A stretch of 64,000 nucleotides of DNA from Osedax fenrisi (taxonomy: Eukaryota; Annelida; Polychaeta; Sabellida; Siboglinidae): the NCBI GenBank assembly GCA_964019155.1, contig OZ025241.1, positions 56,979,863 to 57,043,862 on the forward strand, written 5' to 3'. The notes under the pieces are model-generated. The model searched no databases. It worked only from the letters and a program-made list of their open reading frames with translations, and was not told the origin of the DNA. Made by a program: the position numbers and the translations under genes. Of this stretch, positions 1-12,259 are shown piece by piece (the stretch's first letter is position 1; every line of letters starts with the position of its first letter).

Positions 1-91
1 AGAATTCATAAAATCATTTTAAAATTCTACTATAACTATTAATTAATATGTTTGTCATAAATATTTTAATAAATTTTGATTTAATGTTTAG

Positions 92-126
<35 letters not shown>

Positions 127-600
127 ATATACTCATAATATATATTTTAGTTTCTATAATATTTATAATATATATTATATTTGGCTTCATAAAGTTGCTA
201 CTACCGTTCTCACAAGATTATCTTGCGTCAGATAGTATTTCTCGATGCACTATTATCTTTACACCAATCAACCAATAAAAATTTGTATTGTTTTTATTAA
301 AAATTAAAATTTATTTTATTAATATTGAAATAATCATGATTAAAAGATTGTCACAAGGACTGTGAATCCCTCATCATTTCTATGATTTTTAATATGTATG
401 ATTGGTTACTGAATGAGTTAGGAACGATATTTTAAATGTTTCCAAAAAGATAATGGATTCGAGAGTAGCCATTTTCAAGTAAATTGTATCACATACTATA
501 GTATATATCACTTATCAATACATATACTATATATAATATTATATGTATCGATGTGATATATTACTATAGTTACTATTAAATATATAGTTTTTACAATATA
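1..600. other. AT-rich sequence with a (TA)n run
   Basis: No convincing gene. A TA dinucleotide run lies at about 94-122. A slightly GC-richer patch at 190-280 reads on the minus strand as a short open stretch (LIGVKIIVHREILSDAR), which could be part of the uncertain minus-strand gene described at 610-2053. It is too short to call alone. Confidence 0.5.
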
Positions 601-609
601 ACATTATTT

Positions 610-2053
610 TATGCTTCAATATTCGTGAATTTATGTGTATAAGCCTTATTTATAAGATTTAACACGAGCTTGATGCCCTTCTCAATTAATGGTGTATTTC
701 GAATATCGTCCTAATTCATTATGTTCATATTTTATTAAAATAAATTTAATAATATATATTATTGTAAAGTTTATTAAGATTTGAAATTTAATTTAAAAAT
801 ACGATATATAGTAATATCTTTGTTTTCGACTAAGTATTGCTGGAAATTATTGTCTGAAAATAGAACAAATTTGATTTACTATATTGGTAGAAATTTTCCG
901 GAAAGTAAAGGGGTATTCCACTGCAACTTGCTAGAAAACAACTTTGATAATGATTTATGGAAATACTTGTAGTAGGTTACCTTCTTAAAAATAAAAATGT
1001 ATATTTTATTCTTCTATATATTATATTAAAAAAACATAAAAACAAAATTATTATAAAATATAATAGGAAAATGTATCTTTAAAATTAAACCTTTTTTATA
1101 TATTTTACATGTAAAACATATAGATGTATCGTTTACCCTTAAATTCGTTTTTTTAATACAACATTTATTCAAATAAATAGAATGTTATTTATATATAAAA
1201 TGAATATAAGATATTCAATATATATATAAATGATACATCTAACTTATATTTAAAGTTTTTCATTATTAAAAATGTATACCATATTTAATTTTAATTAAAT
1301 TTTAACTTTTATATATAATTATTGTCATTATTTAGGATTGTTATTAGTGAGCAGTAAATATAAATTATATAATTTTCCCTTTGGTAAAATATTAGATACA
1401 TAATGATTTTATTGCTCAATATATTATATTTTATGCAAGTTAGACTATATGTTGTCTAATATTAGAGTATCTTCTTATATTATTCAAAGTATAATTAATA
1501 TTATAGATTATTTGTTGTATTTATATATTGATAAATATATGATAAATATTTAAATATATTTTATTAGTTTTTTTATAACAAATTCATGTTTATTGATATT
1601 TATGTTATTTGTATTGTAGCAAAATTTCAAAAAAAAATATCCATTATAAATGTTATTAATTGTTTATTATTAGTTTTTAATAACTTATTATTGTATATAC
1701 CTACACATACCCATATATATATATATGAAGAAGACTCAATAACTTCGTCCGTTTTATAGTTTATTCAACAAAATCTATGTAATTCTACAAATATACACTA
1801 TATACAATATGTCATTATCAATGCATACTGTGGTATCTTCCATGAACAATTTCTCTAGCAATCTTATAAACAATTTGTCATCAATCTGACGATAATATGA
1901 AACTCCTATACTAATTAGCATGTGTCTCATGAATTCAATGCATACATTAATTGTAGCCCGTAGCACATATCACGTAACAACCTATCCAATACCGCCAGCA
2001 AACAGTTATCCACATCTACGCATACCCAAACCAAAACACAAAACCAGCTCTAC
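610..2053 (-). CDS. possible exons of an unrecognised minus-strand gene
   Basis: Three GC-richer minus-strand islands look exon-like but are weakly supported. At 2053-1775 an acceptor-like sequence (ttgtag) precedes an open stretch containing VDNCLLAVLDRLLRDMCYG. A second frame then carries INVCIEFMRHMLISIGV and RLLEKLFMEDTTVCI, so the island would need a frameshift or a hidden intron. At 965-880 an open stretch (YFHKSLSKLFSSKLQW) is bounded by acag-like and GTAAAT splice signals. At 710-620 another reads DDIRNTPLIEKGIKLVLNLI. All are rich in amphipathic Leu/Ile helices, like HEAT/ARM repeats, but I recognise no family. Exon phases do not join cleanly between the second and third pieces. An alternative plus-strand ORF overlaps 781-972. 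Chance ORFs or a decayed gene are quite possible. Confidence 0.2.
973..1774. other. AT-rich intergenic or intronic sequence
   Basis: Very AT-rich, with no repeat structure or coding stretch that I can support. Confidence 0.5.
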
Positions 2054-3200
2054 AACATATATATATATGTATATTATATTTATATTATTCTAATAATATA
2101 AATATAAATAAAGTTATAATAGTATATTTCTTATTCTAATAATATAAACTTATATTATTTATTTGTTATTGAAATTGAGTGGAATATGTAAAAAAAAATA
2201 TTGATAAACTTTCAACATTATTTTCTCAGAATAATTATTTTCATCTACATGGTATTATAAATATGCTAATTTTTTCTTCAATATTTTATCAATCGTGCTA
2301 ATTTTTTTTCCTTTTACTAGATATTATATTTACCTATAAACTATATTATCAGTGTTATATATAAATTCTTAATTGTTATATATATAACTTTATACCTAAT
2401 TTTTCATAGAATTTTCATAAAAAAAATAACTCTTATTTCAATCATAAATTATGTATGCATATATAATATATATAATAAACCATAAAATAATATATTGTTG
2501 GATATATGTCTATTATATAATAGTGAATTATGTTTGTCAATATTCATAATATCGTAGAAGATATACGATTTATACTACTATCTATCTCCTATCTTTTACA
2601 TGTAAACGCACGCCATTACATTGCCATGACGATCTCCCCTTAATAAATAATTACTTTAAATAAATATATATATTTTAAGGTAGGTATTATTGTAGCTAGA
2701 CAGACTAACAGATGAATTCATAGTATTTCTTATATGGACAGTACACTTATGTATCTACGTGTATTTAAAAAATCATAATCTAATATATAAATTTGTAAAG
2801 TATTACATGTTTTTAAGTATTAAATATAATATGAATATTGTATATGCATGATTGATCATACTCATAATAAATGTATAAATTAATCAGCATTAACTTTCCA
2901 TAATTACTTTAAATTACAGAATATATAAATGATAATAATAATATTCTTTCTAAAACAGTTTTGGTGCATTCCTAAAGACATGGTTACCCTTCTGCATATT
3001 ATTTACAACTATTACATATTTAGCCTTCTTCATGAATACCTAAATTATTATTATATATAACTTACTGTATATTATACTATGTATTATAATTATACTTACT
3101 ACCTTTATTTTATAAATATATTCATATATGGACATATATTATGATTAATAAATGAAATTCAATAACGAACGAGTGTATATTTATTTAATATAAACTCTTT
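2054..3200. other. AT-rich sequence, no supported gene
   Basis: Mostly TA-rich. A small patch at 2610-2645 reads GDRHGNVMACVY on the minus strand and another at 2950-2990 reads KGNHVFRNAPKLF followed by a stop. Both are too short to assign. On the minus strand an AATAAA motif near 3184 lies just past the stop of the 3202-3453 exon candidate and could be its polyadenylation signal. Confidence 0.45.
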
Positions 3201-3201
3201 T

Positions 3202-3453
3202 TTATCTATAATCTGGTATCATTCTCTTTGGTATTTCTATGTTGATTAAAGGCTGTAAATGAATAGATTGCGTATCATTAATGATGCAATACCTAATAAA
3301 TATACGATTATGTAATACCTTCATTGTTAATTGTTTAAATGGCGTCAGTTCTTTAGAAATTGTATTTACATTTATTTTAGAACTTTCTCGTTTCTCTTGT
3401 CGTTCTTTTATCCAACCCGATAACTTATTTTCCATTTCTTTTCCAATCAGATT
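3202..3453 (-). CDS. candidate terminal exon, possibly the 3' end of the WD40 gene
   Basis: An 83-codon open stretch on the minus strand starts right after a ttgcag acceptor and ends at a stop, followed about 15 bases later by AATAAA. The peptide is hydrophilic: KLSGWIKERQEKRESSK, then ELTPFKQLTMKVLH, ending KRMIPDYR. From memory, WDR49/WDR64-type proteins end in a charged helix followed by a short Pro/Phe-containing tail, so this could be the last exon of the WD40 gene whose core exons lie at 11.9-14.8 kb on the same strand. That would make one gene of more than 11 kb with transposon-filled introns. The link is inference: I found no exon between 3.5 and 11.9 kb to connect the two. An independent small gene is the alternative. 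Confidence 0.35.
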   Translation of the reverse strand, partial: NLIGKEMENKLSGWIKERQEKRESSKINVNTISKELTPFKQLTMKVLHNRIFIRYCIINDTQSIHLQPLINIEIPKRMIPDYR

Positions 3454-4145
3454 CTGCAACATTGTTAAAGCATTTATATATTATAGTATACAATATAAGT
3501 TTAATTTATTAATGAATTCAATTTATATTAGTATATAAATATAAATTAAATAGCGATAACTAATTGATATAATATTTAATGATTTAAATATGAATATTTT
3601 ATATGTATTTGATATTTAAAATTAGTAATCTTTAAAATATATTTTGTAATAATTTTTGAAGACTAATTTGTTTAATGCTAAGGGCCGGGGAAACCTCCGT
3701 ATTTATTTTTATTGTTAACAATTTTATATTAATATTTTAAAATATACAGATTTATCTTTAAAATGGTATATAAAGTTTAAAATAAAAGTATTTTTAAAGT
3801 ATTTCAAAAAAGTTTTTAAACATAGTCCTGTTAAAAAATATTTGATAAAATTTTAGTAATATTTGTGTTCAAATATTCAATTATGATACGTTTTATTTTA
3901 ATTATTTATAATATTAATATTTATCTATAGAGCTACCATCCAGTTATCATGCAGGGAGTGGCGAATTACAATAAACTTTTATATAATAATAAAATATATA
4001 AATATCATAAATGTATTGTTATTAATTCAAAATAATATTGATAACAATTTAGAAGGCTATATCTCAGAACCTTTTTTTTTTGATTTTTTTTTCAAACTAC
4101 TACTACTTTTGTCCAATTGCTTTAATTATTATAACAATTTCTAAG

Positions 4146-4177
<32 letters not shown>

Positions 4178-5313
4178 ATTACTGATAATATTTATAGATT
4201 ATATTGAATAGCTATCATATTAGAATGTCATAATTTTATTTTTAAATATACTAATTAAAAATATTATAAAAAAGGTTGATGAAAAAACAAAAAAAAATAC
4301 AAAAATAAAATATTGGTGGTAACCGATAACTTGTAGATGGTTCTATGTTTAGATATAGGATAGCTTTTATATATGATATTTAGCTAACTATATGTAACAT
4401 AAGTAGGTGATTATATATGCATTTGTGTAAAAGTAGTAGTATTTTTAGTAACCCTCTTTTTACCTATCTTTTTAATGTACATTTAAAATCATCTATTCGA
4501 TTATATAATTTATTACGATTAATAATAAATGTATTTATATAGTTAACTTATTTATATATGTATATGGAATTAATTACATAAATATACATATTTATATATT
4601 TAGAAAATAGATACTCTCATGTATAACCCAGTAAGTAGCAGTATCATGGATACATATCTAACACACTTCTAACAAGAATCAATGAATCATACTATTTGAT
4701 AGGGATCAAACACGTATCAAAGAAGTATCATTGATCCTTGATGCGTTATAATAAAATGTTACCAAATATAAATCAATGATACTCAACGGATCTGTGTTTA
4801 ACGCATATCATATGAATAGTTTTTCAAAATATATTATCTGTACTATATAAATGTATATATATATATATATTGGTATTCTATAGAATACAAATTCATATTA
4901 AAGATTTACATTAGGTAGTTAGTAAATTAAATTAAAATAAAAAAGTATTAATTTATTAATTATATTATATTATCATAGATATTAATCAATACAGCGCAAA
5001 TAAAAATATACAAAATTGTGACAAACAAGTCACAGTGACTGCATATAATATTTTAATTTAATTTGTTAACTAAATAATTCATGAAATTAATATAATTTAT
5101 AATTATTTATGATTCAACATATAATTATAGTTTATTTTATAGATATATAGATAACATTGTCTAAAATATATTTTCTAATATTACTTAATTTATAATTATA
5201 ATAGCTGGAGATATGTTAAATATAAAGGCATAGACATGTACTTGTGATATATATTAATTATGTATATATTAAACATTATATGATACACATCCATGATACA
5301 TATTCAACACGTA
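3454..5313. other. AT-rich sequence with a dispersed ATCAATGATAC-type repeat
   Basis: No gene seen. There is a TA run at about 4147-4173. Between 4620 and 4830, and again at 5280-5321, variants of atcaatgatac and gtatccatgat recur in both orientations. The same repeat resumes at 7792-7840, with a shared stretch attcatattaaagattta at about 4893 and 7805. A host repeat therefore appears to have been split by the element at 5322-7791. Confidence 0.4.
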
Positions 5314-5321
5314 TCCATGAT

Positions 5322-7791
5322 TAGGGATGCTGCAACATGGGGGACGGTGGGGATATGTCCCCCCCATCGATATAAAGAAATTGGATAAGCAATGCATGTA
5401 AAAGATAGAAACGTGAATGACACTTTTATCAATAAATTAACAAAATGGTATCAATGATTTTGATTGGATATTAGTCATATTATATATGTTAAATATTAAA
5501 ACAGTAGGCTTTTCGTCGAAATATATTAAAGTGACTTCTATCTATATTAATGGATTTAAATTATAAATATCAATAAAATAGTATTATATCTTCAATTTAA
5601 ATACACAAAATTACGAGGAATGTTGATATTATGTATTTTAAATATATAATTTTATTTATAGTATAGATAGTACATTAAAATTGTTAGTAATTATCAATAT
5701 ATATATATATATAAATAAATATTATTATAAATAAAAAGTAGTGGGCCAGTTAGCGGGTTTCGATTGCAGCGCTCGTAGCGGATAGTGCCATACACTACAT
5801 TCAATTGCACAGGTCCACTTTCTTTATATCGATGGTCCCCACTTTAAAATCTAGGTGGACCTCTTATGTATTGGTCCCCCCTCACTTTTACCATAACATT
5901 TATTTTGATTGGTTGGTCCCCTACATACAAAATCGTTCCAATGCCCCTAGTGGCACCATAAACAAAATGTATATAGTTTGTACATAGTTTATTCCCATAT
6001 AATCTATAATATAGATAATGATTCTGAACATATTATGGTTGTTAAAAAACGCGTTTTTTATTAATGCTCGTTTAAAACATGTTTTAAACTGTTTTTTTCG
6101 TTTTTAATTAGTATTATTCGTTTTTTATCCGTTTTTTTCTATTACAAAAAAAATTATTATATAAAGTAGATATTATTAAATAATAAAATAATAATAAAGT
6201 AAGTACATATTATGAATATTCACTATTAATTCAAATACTATAGTATCTGTATTATTAGCATCATTAAATCATATTGTCATACTCTACATTAGTATGACAA
6301 TTATAATTATTATAATATTTATTTTGTTACAATATAACACTGATTATTCATGTATTATTTAATGCTATAGACATGGAGATTGTATCACAATCTATAGATA
6401 TATGTACATTGTATTTGTATATAATTAATATTATAATAAATGTATGAACTTTCATATTTCTTTTATAATACATTATTATAAAATAAATATATTAAACATA
6501 ATATATATTATTATACAATTGATTATATAAAAACATTAAAATAAATCTAATTTTACTTTATATAACATTATGATAATAATATTATATTTATTTTATACAT
6601 TTATTAAATAATCATTAATTTTTCAATTATTATACAAAATATAAAAGAAATCTAATTTTACTTTATTATTATAATAATAATATAATAATTGTATACATTT
6701 ATTAAATAATCATTCATTTTTAAATTAGTATAAATATATGAACAATTGAATAAATATATGTATACATTTATATCTCGTTTTTTTTCTGTTTTTTTCGTTT
6801 TTTATTCTTTGTTTAAAACGGTTTAAAACGTCTGTTTAAAACGTGTTTTTTATTAACTCACAATCATAATAATACCCGAGCAGATCATGATGTGTTAGAA
6901 AGTGTCATGCACAACCCGGATAACAGTAATAGCCTCGTAGTAGAAGCATAATAGCATTACAAATTAATAACATCGTAATAGACTTTTAACGGAAACATAA
7001 TGGCAGCATAATAGCACAATGTAAATATGGAGGCTATTATGAGGCTATTACATTTAGCTGGGGATACCGATACCAAGGTCCATCCGATGCGTGCAACTCA
7101 ATAATAACATTCACTGAAATTGAATAGCTTCAAACATAACATTAATATAGCGTAGACAAACTTTTTTATAGTATTAGATGTGTAGGAAATCATTTGATAA
7201 TCATTCCGCTCGTGATTTGTTTTCCGAATATAGGAAAGTTATAGTTGATTCACTATTAGAGGATTTCATGGGAATACATTGTAATTTGGGAGCTGGTGAT
7301 TTTTTACTGACAAAAAATCAATTACAAAATATACCTAATATAGTAGGTATATTATAATCATATTCATTATCTACAACTACATAATATTATTCCTATCATA
7401 TCACTTTCTCCTATATCACACCTACACTATTATTAAATGCTAAAGTTGAATTACCTTACTCTTTTCATTATTATATATCTAATGTATACTACAAATTTTA
7501 TATTTAACCACCATTATTTATCCTTATATAGCATTCCCTATCATATATCAAATGTATACTATAAATTTGATATGACACCCCCATTATTTTCCTTATATGG
7601 CATTCTCTATTATATATCAAATATATATTACAAATTTGATATGACACCCCCATTATTTTGCTTATATCACATTCTCTATTATATATAAAATATATACAAC
7701 ACATTTGATATGAACACACTTTTACCACAACATTTATTTTGATTGGTTGGTTTTGATTCCCCCTACATACAAAATCGTTCCAGCGCCCCTA
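5322..7791. mobile_element. probable hAT-type DNA transposon, decayed and composite
   Basis: The left end is tagggatgctgcaac and the right end is gttccagcgccccta, an imperfect TIR that resembles the TIR of the hAT element at 14817-17071. The flanks are tccatgat (5314-5321) and tcaatgat (7792-7799), an 8-bp target-site duplication with one mismatch. A second right-end-like sequence sits inside at about 5880-5959 and shares about 70 bp of subterminal sequence with the true right end, so the element is composite. Inside are an inverted-repeat AT-rich insert (about 6030-6872, ends built on aaaacgcgtttt and aaaacgtgtttt), a possible transposase relic at about 7170-7335 (SEYRKVIVDSLLEDF), and a tandem repeat at 7467-7735. 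No intact ORF remains. Confidence 0.5.
7467..7735. repeat. about four tandem copies of a 69-bp repeat
   Basis: Copies begin near 7467, 7532, 7601 and 7670. The last three are spaced exactly 69 bp apart and each contains catatgacacccccattatt-like sequence. The period is a multiple of three, so the array is open in both directions and produces chance ORFs on both strands. It lies inside the probable hAT element. Confidence 0.75.
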
Positions 7792-7870
7792 TCAATGATA
7801 CCTATTCATATTAAAGATTTACATTATAAAATTAATTTTTAAATTGAATAATATTTATTGTCTATAGGCT

Positions 7871-8384
7871 GTGTGTATCCAGAGCTGGGCAGTATCTATT
7901 AAGGCAATAAATAAGTATTGTAGATACATTTGTATTTGTATTTGTATTTGTATCTATTATAAAAATTAAAAAAGTATTTGTAATCGTATATATTAGTCAT
8001 AAATAGTATCTGCTAAGAAAATTATGCAAACAAATACAAATACATTTAATTAAATAATATATCATTTGTAACATATTATATGTATTTTTTATAATATCAT
8101 ATTATAAATTAATTTTAATATATTTTTAATAAAATATCTTTGGTAAATATTGAAATCAATTCATTGTTAAAAATTATGATATATAAATATAGTGATTTAT
8201 TCTCAAAAACCATTATATACATTTATTGAAAACAAAGAAATTATTTTGATAATATGATAATTGATTTATAATTAAACTACTAAATAATTACTTAATAAAC
8301 TACTAATAAATTCATAACAAATCTAAATAAATCATAATTATAATAATTTAAAAAATGCAATATTTATCTTTATAATATAAAAAT
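7871..8384. repeat. AT-rich MITE-like sequence with a gtatctattaa motif
   Basis: Starts with cagagctgggcagtatc, a common hAT MITE terminus, followed by tandem tttgta hexamers (7930-7960). Similar motifs (gtatctattaagaaaatgatg) recur at 10720-10775, on the other side of the RTE remnant. The RTE copy may therefore have inserted into an older MITE. A matching right terminus was not identified. Confidence 0.3.
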
Positions 8385-10585
8385 ATATAGCTTTCTCTGC
8401 AGTTCATTAAGGGCATTCCCTAAATTAAACATTACCTCCATTCATCTCTATCATTCATCGCTAATGGTAATTCCTCATATGTGCACATCGTGTCATATTT
8501 TAATTATGACTTAATTTGTCTAAATATGTTCTCATAGACCTTCATGGAGAGAGTCGCGAGGGTTGTGGATTCCAGAGTAATACTCACTACTTCGCTTTTA
8601 TTTCTCCAGCAGTGACCGTAGAACCTCAGTCGTTGTTCGAGTATGTATCTGTTATTCTTGGAATGTTGCCGTACAACTCCCTATTTGTAACGTTGGTATC
8701 TACATGAATTGTTTAGTGCAGCACGCATCATGCTATGTGTATAGGCTCATCAAATCAACTTTGTTCTCTAATGTTGAAGTTAGAGTCCACGTGATAAACC
8801 CATAAACAAGAACAGTCTCAACTGTAGCTCTAAAGAAGTTTCTTTTGAGTTTACTTGAAAGGTTGGATTTCCAGATTATTTTCAGGCTATTCAAGGCTGC
8901 CCATGCACTCCCGATTATTATGCTACGTCATGTTGAGTTGAACCAATAAAACTACCTAGATATTTTAACTATTCTACACGTTTTATATCATGGCATGATA
9001 GGCTTTTCATGTTTATCTGATTTTCGTGATTAAACACATGTATTCCGTCTTGTCTGAGTTTATATGTCAACCGATATCTTTAGCCGAATCTTCAAATTTG
9101 TTTAGTAGTTTATTTGCATCTATCAGACTATTCATTATTACAGCTATATCGTCAGCATAGTCAATATCGGTAGTGTGTACATCAGGGCATCTATTGCTTT
9201 TACTTTTGGAAGAGTGAAGCCGGGATATAAATTGCTATCCACTAATTTGTTCAATATATTCAGACATATAATGTATATAAATTGTGCAAGTTTATCTCCG
9301 TGTAGTAATCCAATAGTTATATCGAAGAAAGGTGTGTCACCATCAGGCGATCTTACCATATAGCGAGTATTCTTGTATAGCATCAATATGCCATTTACGA
9401 TTTCAGTGGGTTATATATGATTAAGATATCTTTCATTTGTTCACGATTTATTGAATCAAAAGCCTGTGAAAAGTCTATAAAGAGGAGAGTAGCTGGTAGT
9501 TTTTAGACTTTACCCTTTCTAGTATACGTCGAATGGTTAACATTTTTTCTGTCATTGATCTCTTTGTTCGGAAATCATTTTAATTTTTTCTCGGTGTAGG
9601 TTTTATCTCTGGTCTTATCCTATTTAATAGCATCAGGTTATATATCTGCAATTGGAGTTAGTGTGATTCCTCAATATTTTTTTTGTGATAGAAAGAACTA
9701 CTTTTTTAAGGAAAGGAAGTAAGCATCCTTCATTCCAGATATCTATTGGTTCTTGAGAATATACACTATTGCACTAGTTTAGTAAGATTACTTGACATTC
9801 TCCCAGTTTCCATACTTGAGCTGGTATTTCATCTAAGCCAACAGGTTTTCTATTTGTTATGCTTTTCGTAGCTATCTTTAATTCATCTATTGTAAAATGC
9901 CTTTTTTGATATCTAGTTAATTTTGTATAGTCAATGTACTTTCATAGTTTGATGTGGGAATTTATGGTTTACCCAGTAGTTCCTTTAAATGGTCGTTCCA
10001 TAGTTGAATTCGTTCTTTTCCACTCTTTGCTTTAATTTTTGCCATGTTTGAGTTATTTCTTCCACTAAATTCATTTACTATTTTCCAGGCTAAGGCTGAT
10101 TTTTTGTTACACATCGTATTTTTAATTTCACTTATTTTATTCTGAACGTAATCAGTTTGTTCCTTCTCATACGATTGTACAAGATACTTTTGAGCTTCAT
10201 TGAAATATCTAACATTTTATGGTGTCGGTTGATTTTATTTATGTCGCGCTGCTTCATATAGTATTTTACAGTTTTGACAGATATTATCTGTTTCCAAGGG
10301 TATTCATTTTTTCAACTTAGGTTTCAATGGGATTACTTTAGCAGTAGTTTCCTTACATACAGTTTCAAAGTGAGTATACCTTTTGCGCGCAGATAGCGAA
10401 GCTGTGGTGTATGTAGATCTTCGAATTTAGTTTTCACTTTAGTAATAAAGGTATATCGAGTTTCGGTATCTGTCTTTAATCTAGTCCAATCATAATGTTT
10501 GATTTTACTAGATTTCTTGTTATTAGCTCTAAGACTCAGTCTTATATTTACTGATATAATACGATGATCAGATGTAACACTGATA
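8385..10585 (-). mobile_element. RTE-type non-LTR retrotransposon remnant, 5' truncated
   Basis: Read on the minus strand, the interval gives the C-terminal part of an RTE-like polyprotein in pieces interrupted by stops and frameshifts. From the 5' side (high coordinates): the endonuclease end with SDHRII (about 10560); a linker with HYDWTRLKTD (about 10490); a linker with MCNKKSALAWKIVNEF (about 10100); reverse transcriptase motif FIDFSQAFDSINREQ (about 9460); VRSPDGDTPFFDITIG (about 9330); the catalytic box as YADD (about 9155); and the C-terminal RLRFYGHCWR (about 8620) and YEELPLAMNDRDEW (about 8440). The order and spacing match RTE elements. The 5' end is missing and the copy is dead. 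The plus-strand ORFs at 8516-8707 and 9175-9363 are its antisense. It probably lies in an intron of the minus-strand WD40 gene. Confidence 0.85.
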
Positions 10586-11155
10586 AATGAGTTATATATA
10601 AGATATATTTATATATAGAGCTTATAAGCTCTACAGATTTTAGCATTTATGATATAATATGTATCTATTTAGTATATTATATAGTCTATATATATATATT
10701 GGATATAATTATAATGTATTTGTATCTACTAATATGTATCTATTAAGAAAATGATGTAGTTGTAATTGTATCTACTGCTTATATTATTGTAAAACATTCA
10801 TAAGTATATTTTCTTACATCTGATAAATATATAAAACATCTTTAATGACAATAATAACTATGATATGACTATTGATAGAAAGTAATACATATAGACCTAA
10901 TTAATGTTGGAATATATTTTTTGTATATTATATATAATAATTTTTGTGTTGTATTTAACTTTTAATTTATATTATATTGTAATTATAAAATTAATATATA
11001 TTCTAGTATTTGTGATACTATATAAATATAAATACATATATAATGATTGTATTACAAGTAAACACGATATATTCTAGTATGTTCTAATGTATCAGGACAT
11101 GGTTACTAGTACAGTGCCTAACCCTATGAATCCTTGAACCATAGGTAAATGTATG
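10586..11155. other. AT-rich sequence, no gene seen
   Basis: TA-rich sequence. Repeat-like gtatctattaag motifs at 10720-10775 echo those at 7890-8020. No other structure can be supported. Confidence 0.5.
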
Positions 11156-11193
11156 TGACCTCATAAAGTTCAGCGAGGTCAGGTCACAGGTCA
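11156..11193 (+). promoter_or_regulatory. cluster of nuclear-receptor half-sites including a DR1
   Basis: TGACCT at 11156-11161 is followed by AGGTCA at 11176-11181, 11181-11186 and 11188-11193. The last two form AGGTCA-C-AGGTCA, a perfect DR1, the arrangement bound by RXR heterodimers and HNF4-type receptors in animals. The cluster lies in a GC-richer island (11090-11290) in otherwise AT-rich DNA. Its function is inferred from the motif alone, and a repeat origin is possible. Confidence 0.3.
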
Positions 11194-11591
11194 ACGAGTT
11201 CCTCTGAATACTTAACCGAGGCAGAGTGGTGTGTTCCTGTGACAATGATGAATTGCATTAAGTATGATCTTGACATAGCGGGATGTATATAATGTTGTTT
11301 AATATGTCTAGTGTTTAACATTAATATGCTGCAATAAATAAATATGTGTATAGTTACATATTAATGTAGCCTGAACAATTGTTATAGTAATACAAAACTA
11401 TTTAGAACATATAGAATATATATATATACATTGTAGGGCCTATATGTATACTACACTAGAAGCACGTATTCATATTTATATCATCAATGTAAAGCTTTCT
11501 TGACTATTGCTACATAGCCACATCCCATACTGTATCATTACTGGCATAGAGTGGCATTATATATGTAGTCAAATACGTTATACGTTAATAC

Positions 11592-11791
11592 TAGTGATGT
11601 AAATGATGCTAAAATCTAAAGCATGATGCAGTCTCAGTTACCTAAAGTATCAACTCGGCTCGGGCTCGTTTTGTTAGAGTCTCGGCTCGGCTCGTGTTTG
11701 TTTTTTTTTCCGAAAATGAAAGTCTCGGCTCGGCATCAATAACCAAAAGTCTCGTCTCGGCATCAAAAGCTGGGCATCATTTACATCCCTA
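11592..11791. mobile_element. hAT-type MITE, 200 bp, perfect 8-bp TSD
   Basis: The ends are tagtgatgtaaatgatgc and its near-perfect inverse gcatcatttacatcccta. Both sides are flanked by gttaatac (11584-11591 and 11792-11799). The interior holds several gtctcggctcgg-type repeats. The TAGTGATGTAAA terminus is shared with the element at 23661-24625. Confidence 0.85.
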
Positions 11792-11905
11792 GTTAATACC
11801 GTGTTAATATATACATAGAATTCGCCCATTGGATGTGTATACTTTAATTATATCATGTCCTTGATTATATACATATACATATATATATACTGGCCGCTAT
11901 TTTAC

Positions 11906-12091
11906 CGCGTCCTTATCGTAGCTGTAGATGAGATTCTCGTGTATGACGAGATCGACCAGACCTCGTTGATGTCCTTCGAGGACGGCTATCGGTTTACTCG
12001 TCACGTAGACATTCCACACTCTCATCACGTGGTCAAGTGAACCACTGACCACTACGTTCAACTGGCGACTGTAGTCGAAACACTCGACTCC
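11906..12091 (-). CDS. WD40 protein exon (WDR49/WDR64-like)
   Basis: A 62-codon exon on the minus strand, phase 0 at both ends. It begins after a strong pyrimidine tract and aaaag acceptor (the C-run seen as a poly-G run at 12097-12110 on the plus strand) and ends at GCG|GTAAAA. It encodes GVECFDYSRQLNVVVSGSLD, then HVMRVWNVYVTSKPIAVLEG, then HQRGLVDLVIHENLIYSYD. This is one full WD40 blade (SGSLDHVMRVWN, then GH) plus the start of the next. The wording GVxCFDYS...RxWNxYVxSKPxAxLxGH is characteristic of the WDR49/WDR64/EFCAB8 group of ciliary WD40 proteins, as far as I recall. It joins in phase to the exon at 12848-13030. The rest of the next blade should be on a further exon that I could not find. 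Confidence 0.8.
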
Positions 12092-12217
12092 CTTTTGGGG
12101 GGGGGTGGGGTAGGGTGGTGATAGAGGGGTTAGGGAGGGCAATATGGAGAGGAGTAAATAGGGAGTGACTTTGGTTACATGCTCAGATACCTATGAATAC
12201 TACCAACTACATATAGG

Positions 12218-12259
<42 letters not shown>

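Noticed and set aside
781..972. Plus-strand ORF of 63 residues as a gene
   Set aside because: The minus strand of the same piece has acceptor- and donor-like borders; neither strand is convincing, so only a low-confidence minus-strand note was kept.
7467..7735. CRISPR-like array
   Set aside because: Directly tandem 69-bp units without unique spacers, in a eukaryotic transposon.
8516..9363. Plus-strand ORFs at 8516-8707 and 9175-9363
   Set aside because: Antisense of the RTE remnant, which has recognisable RT motifs on the minus strand.
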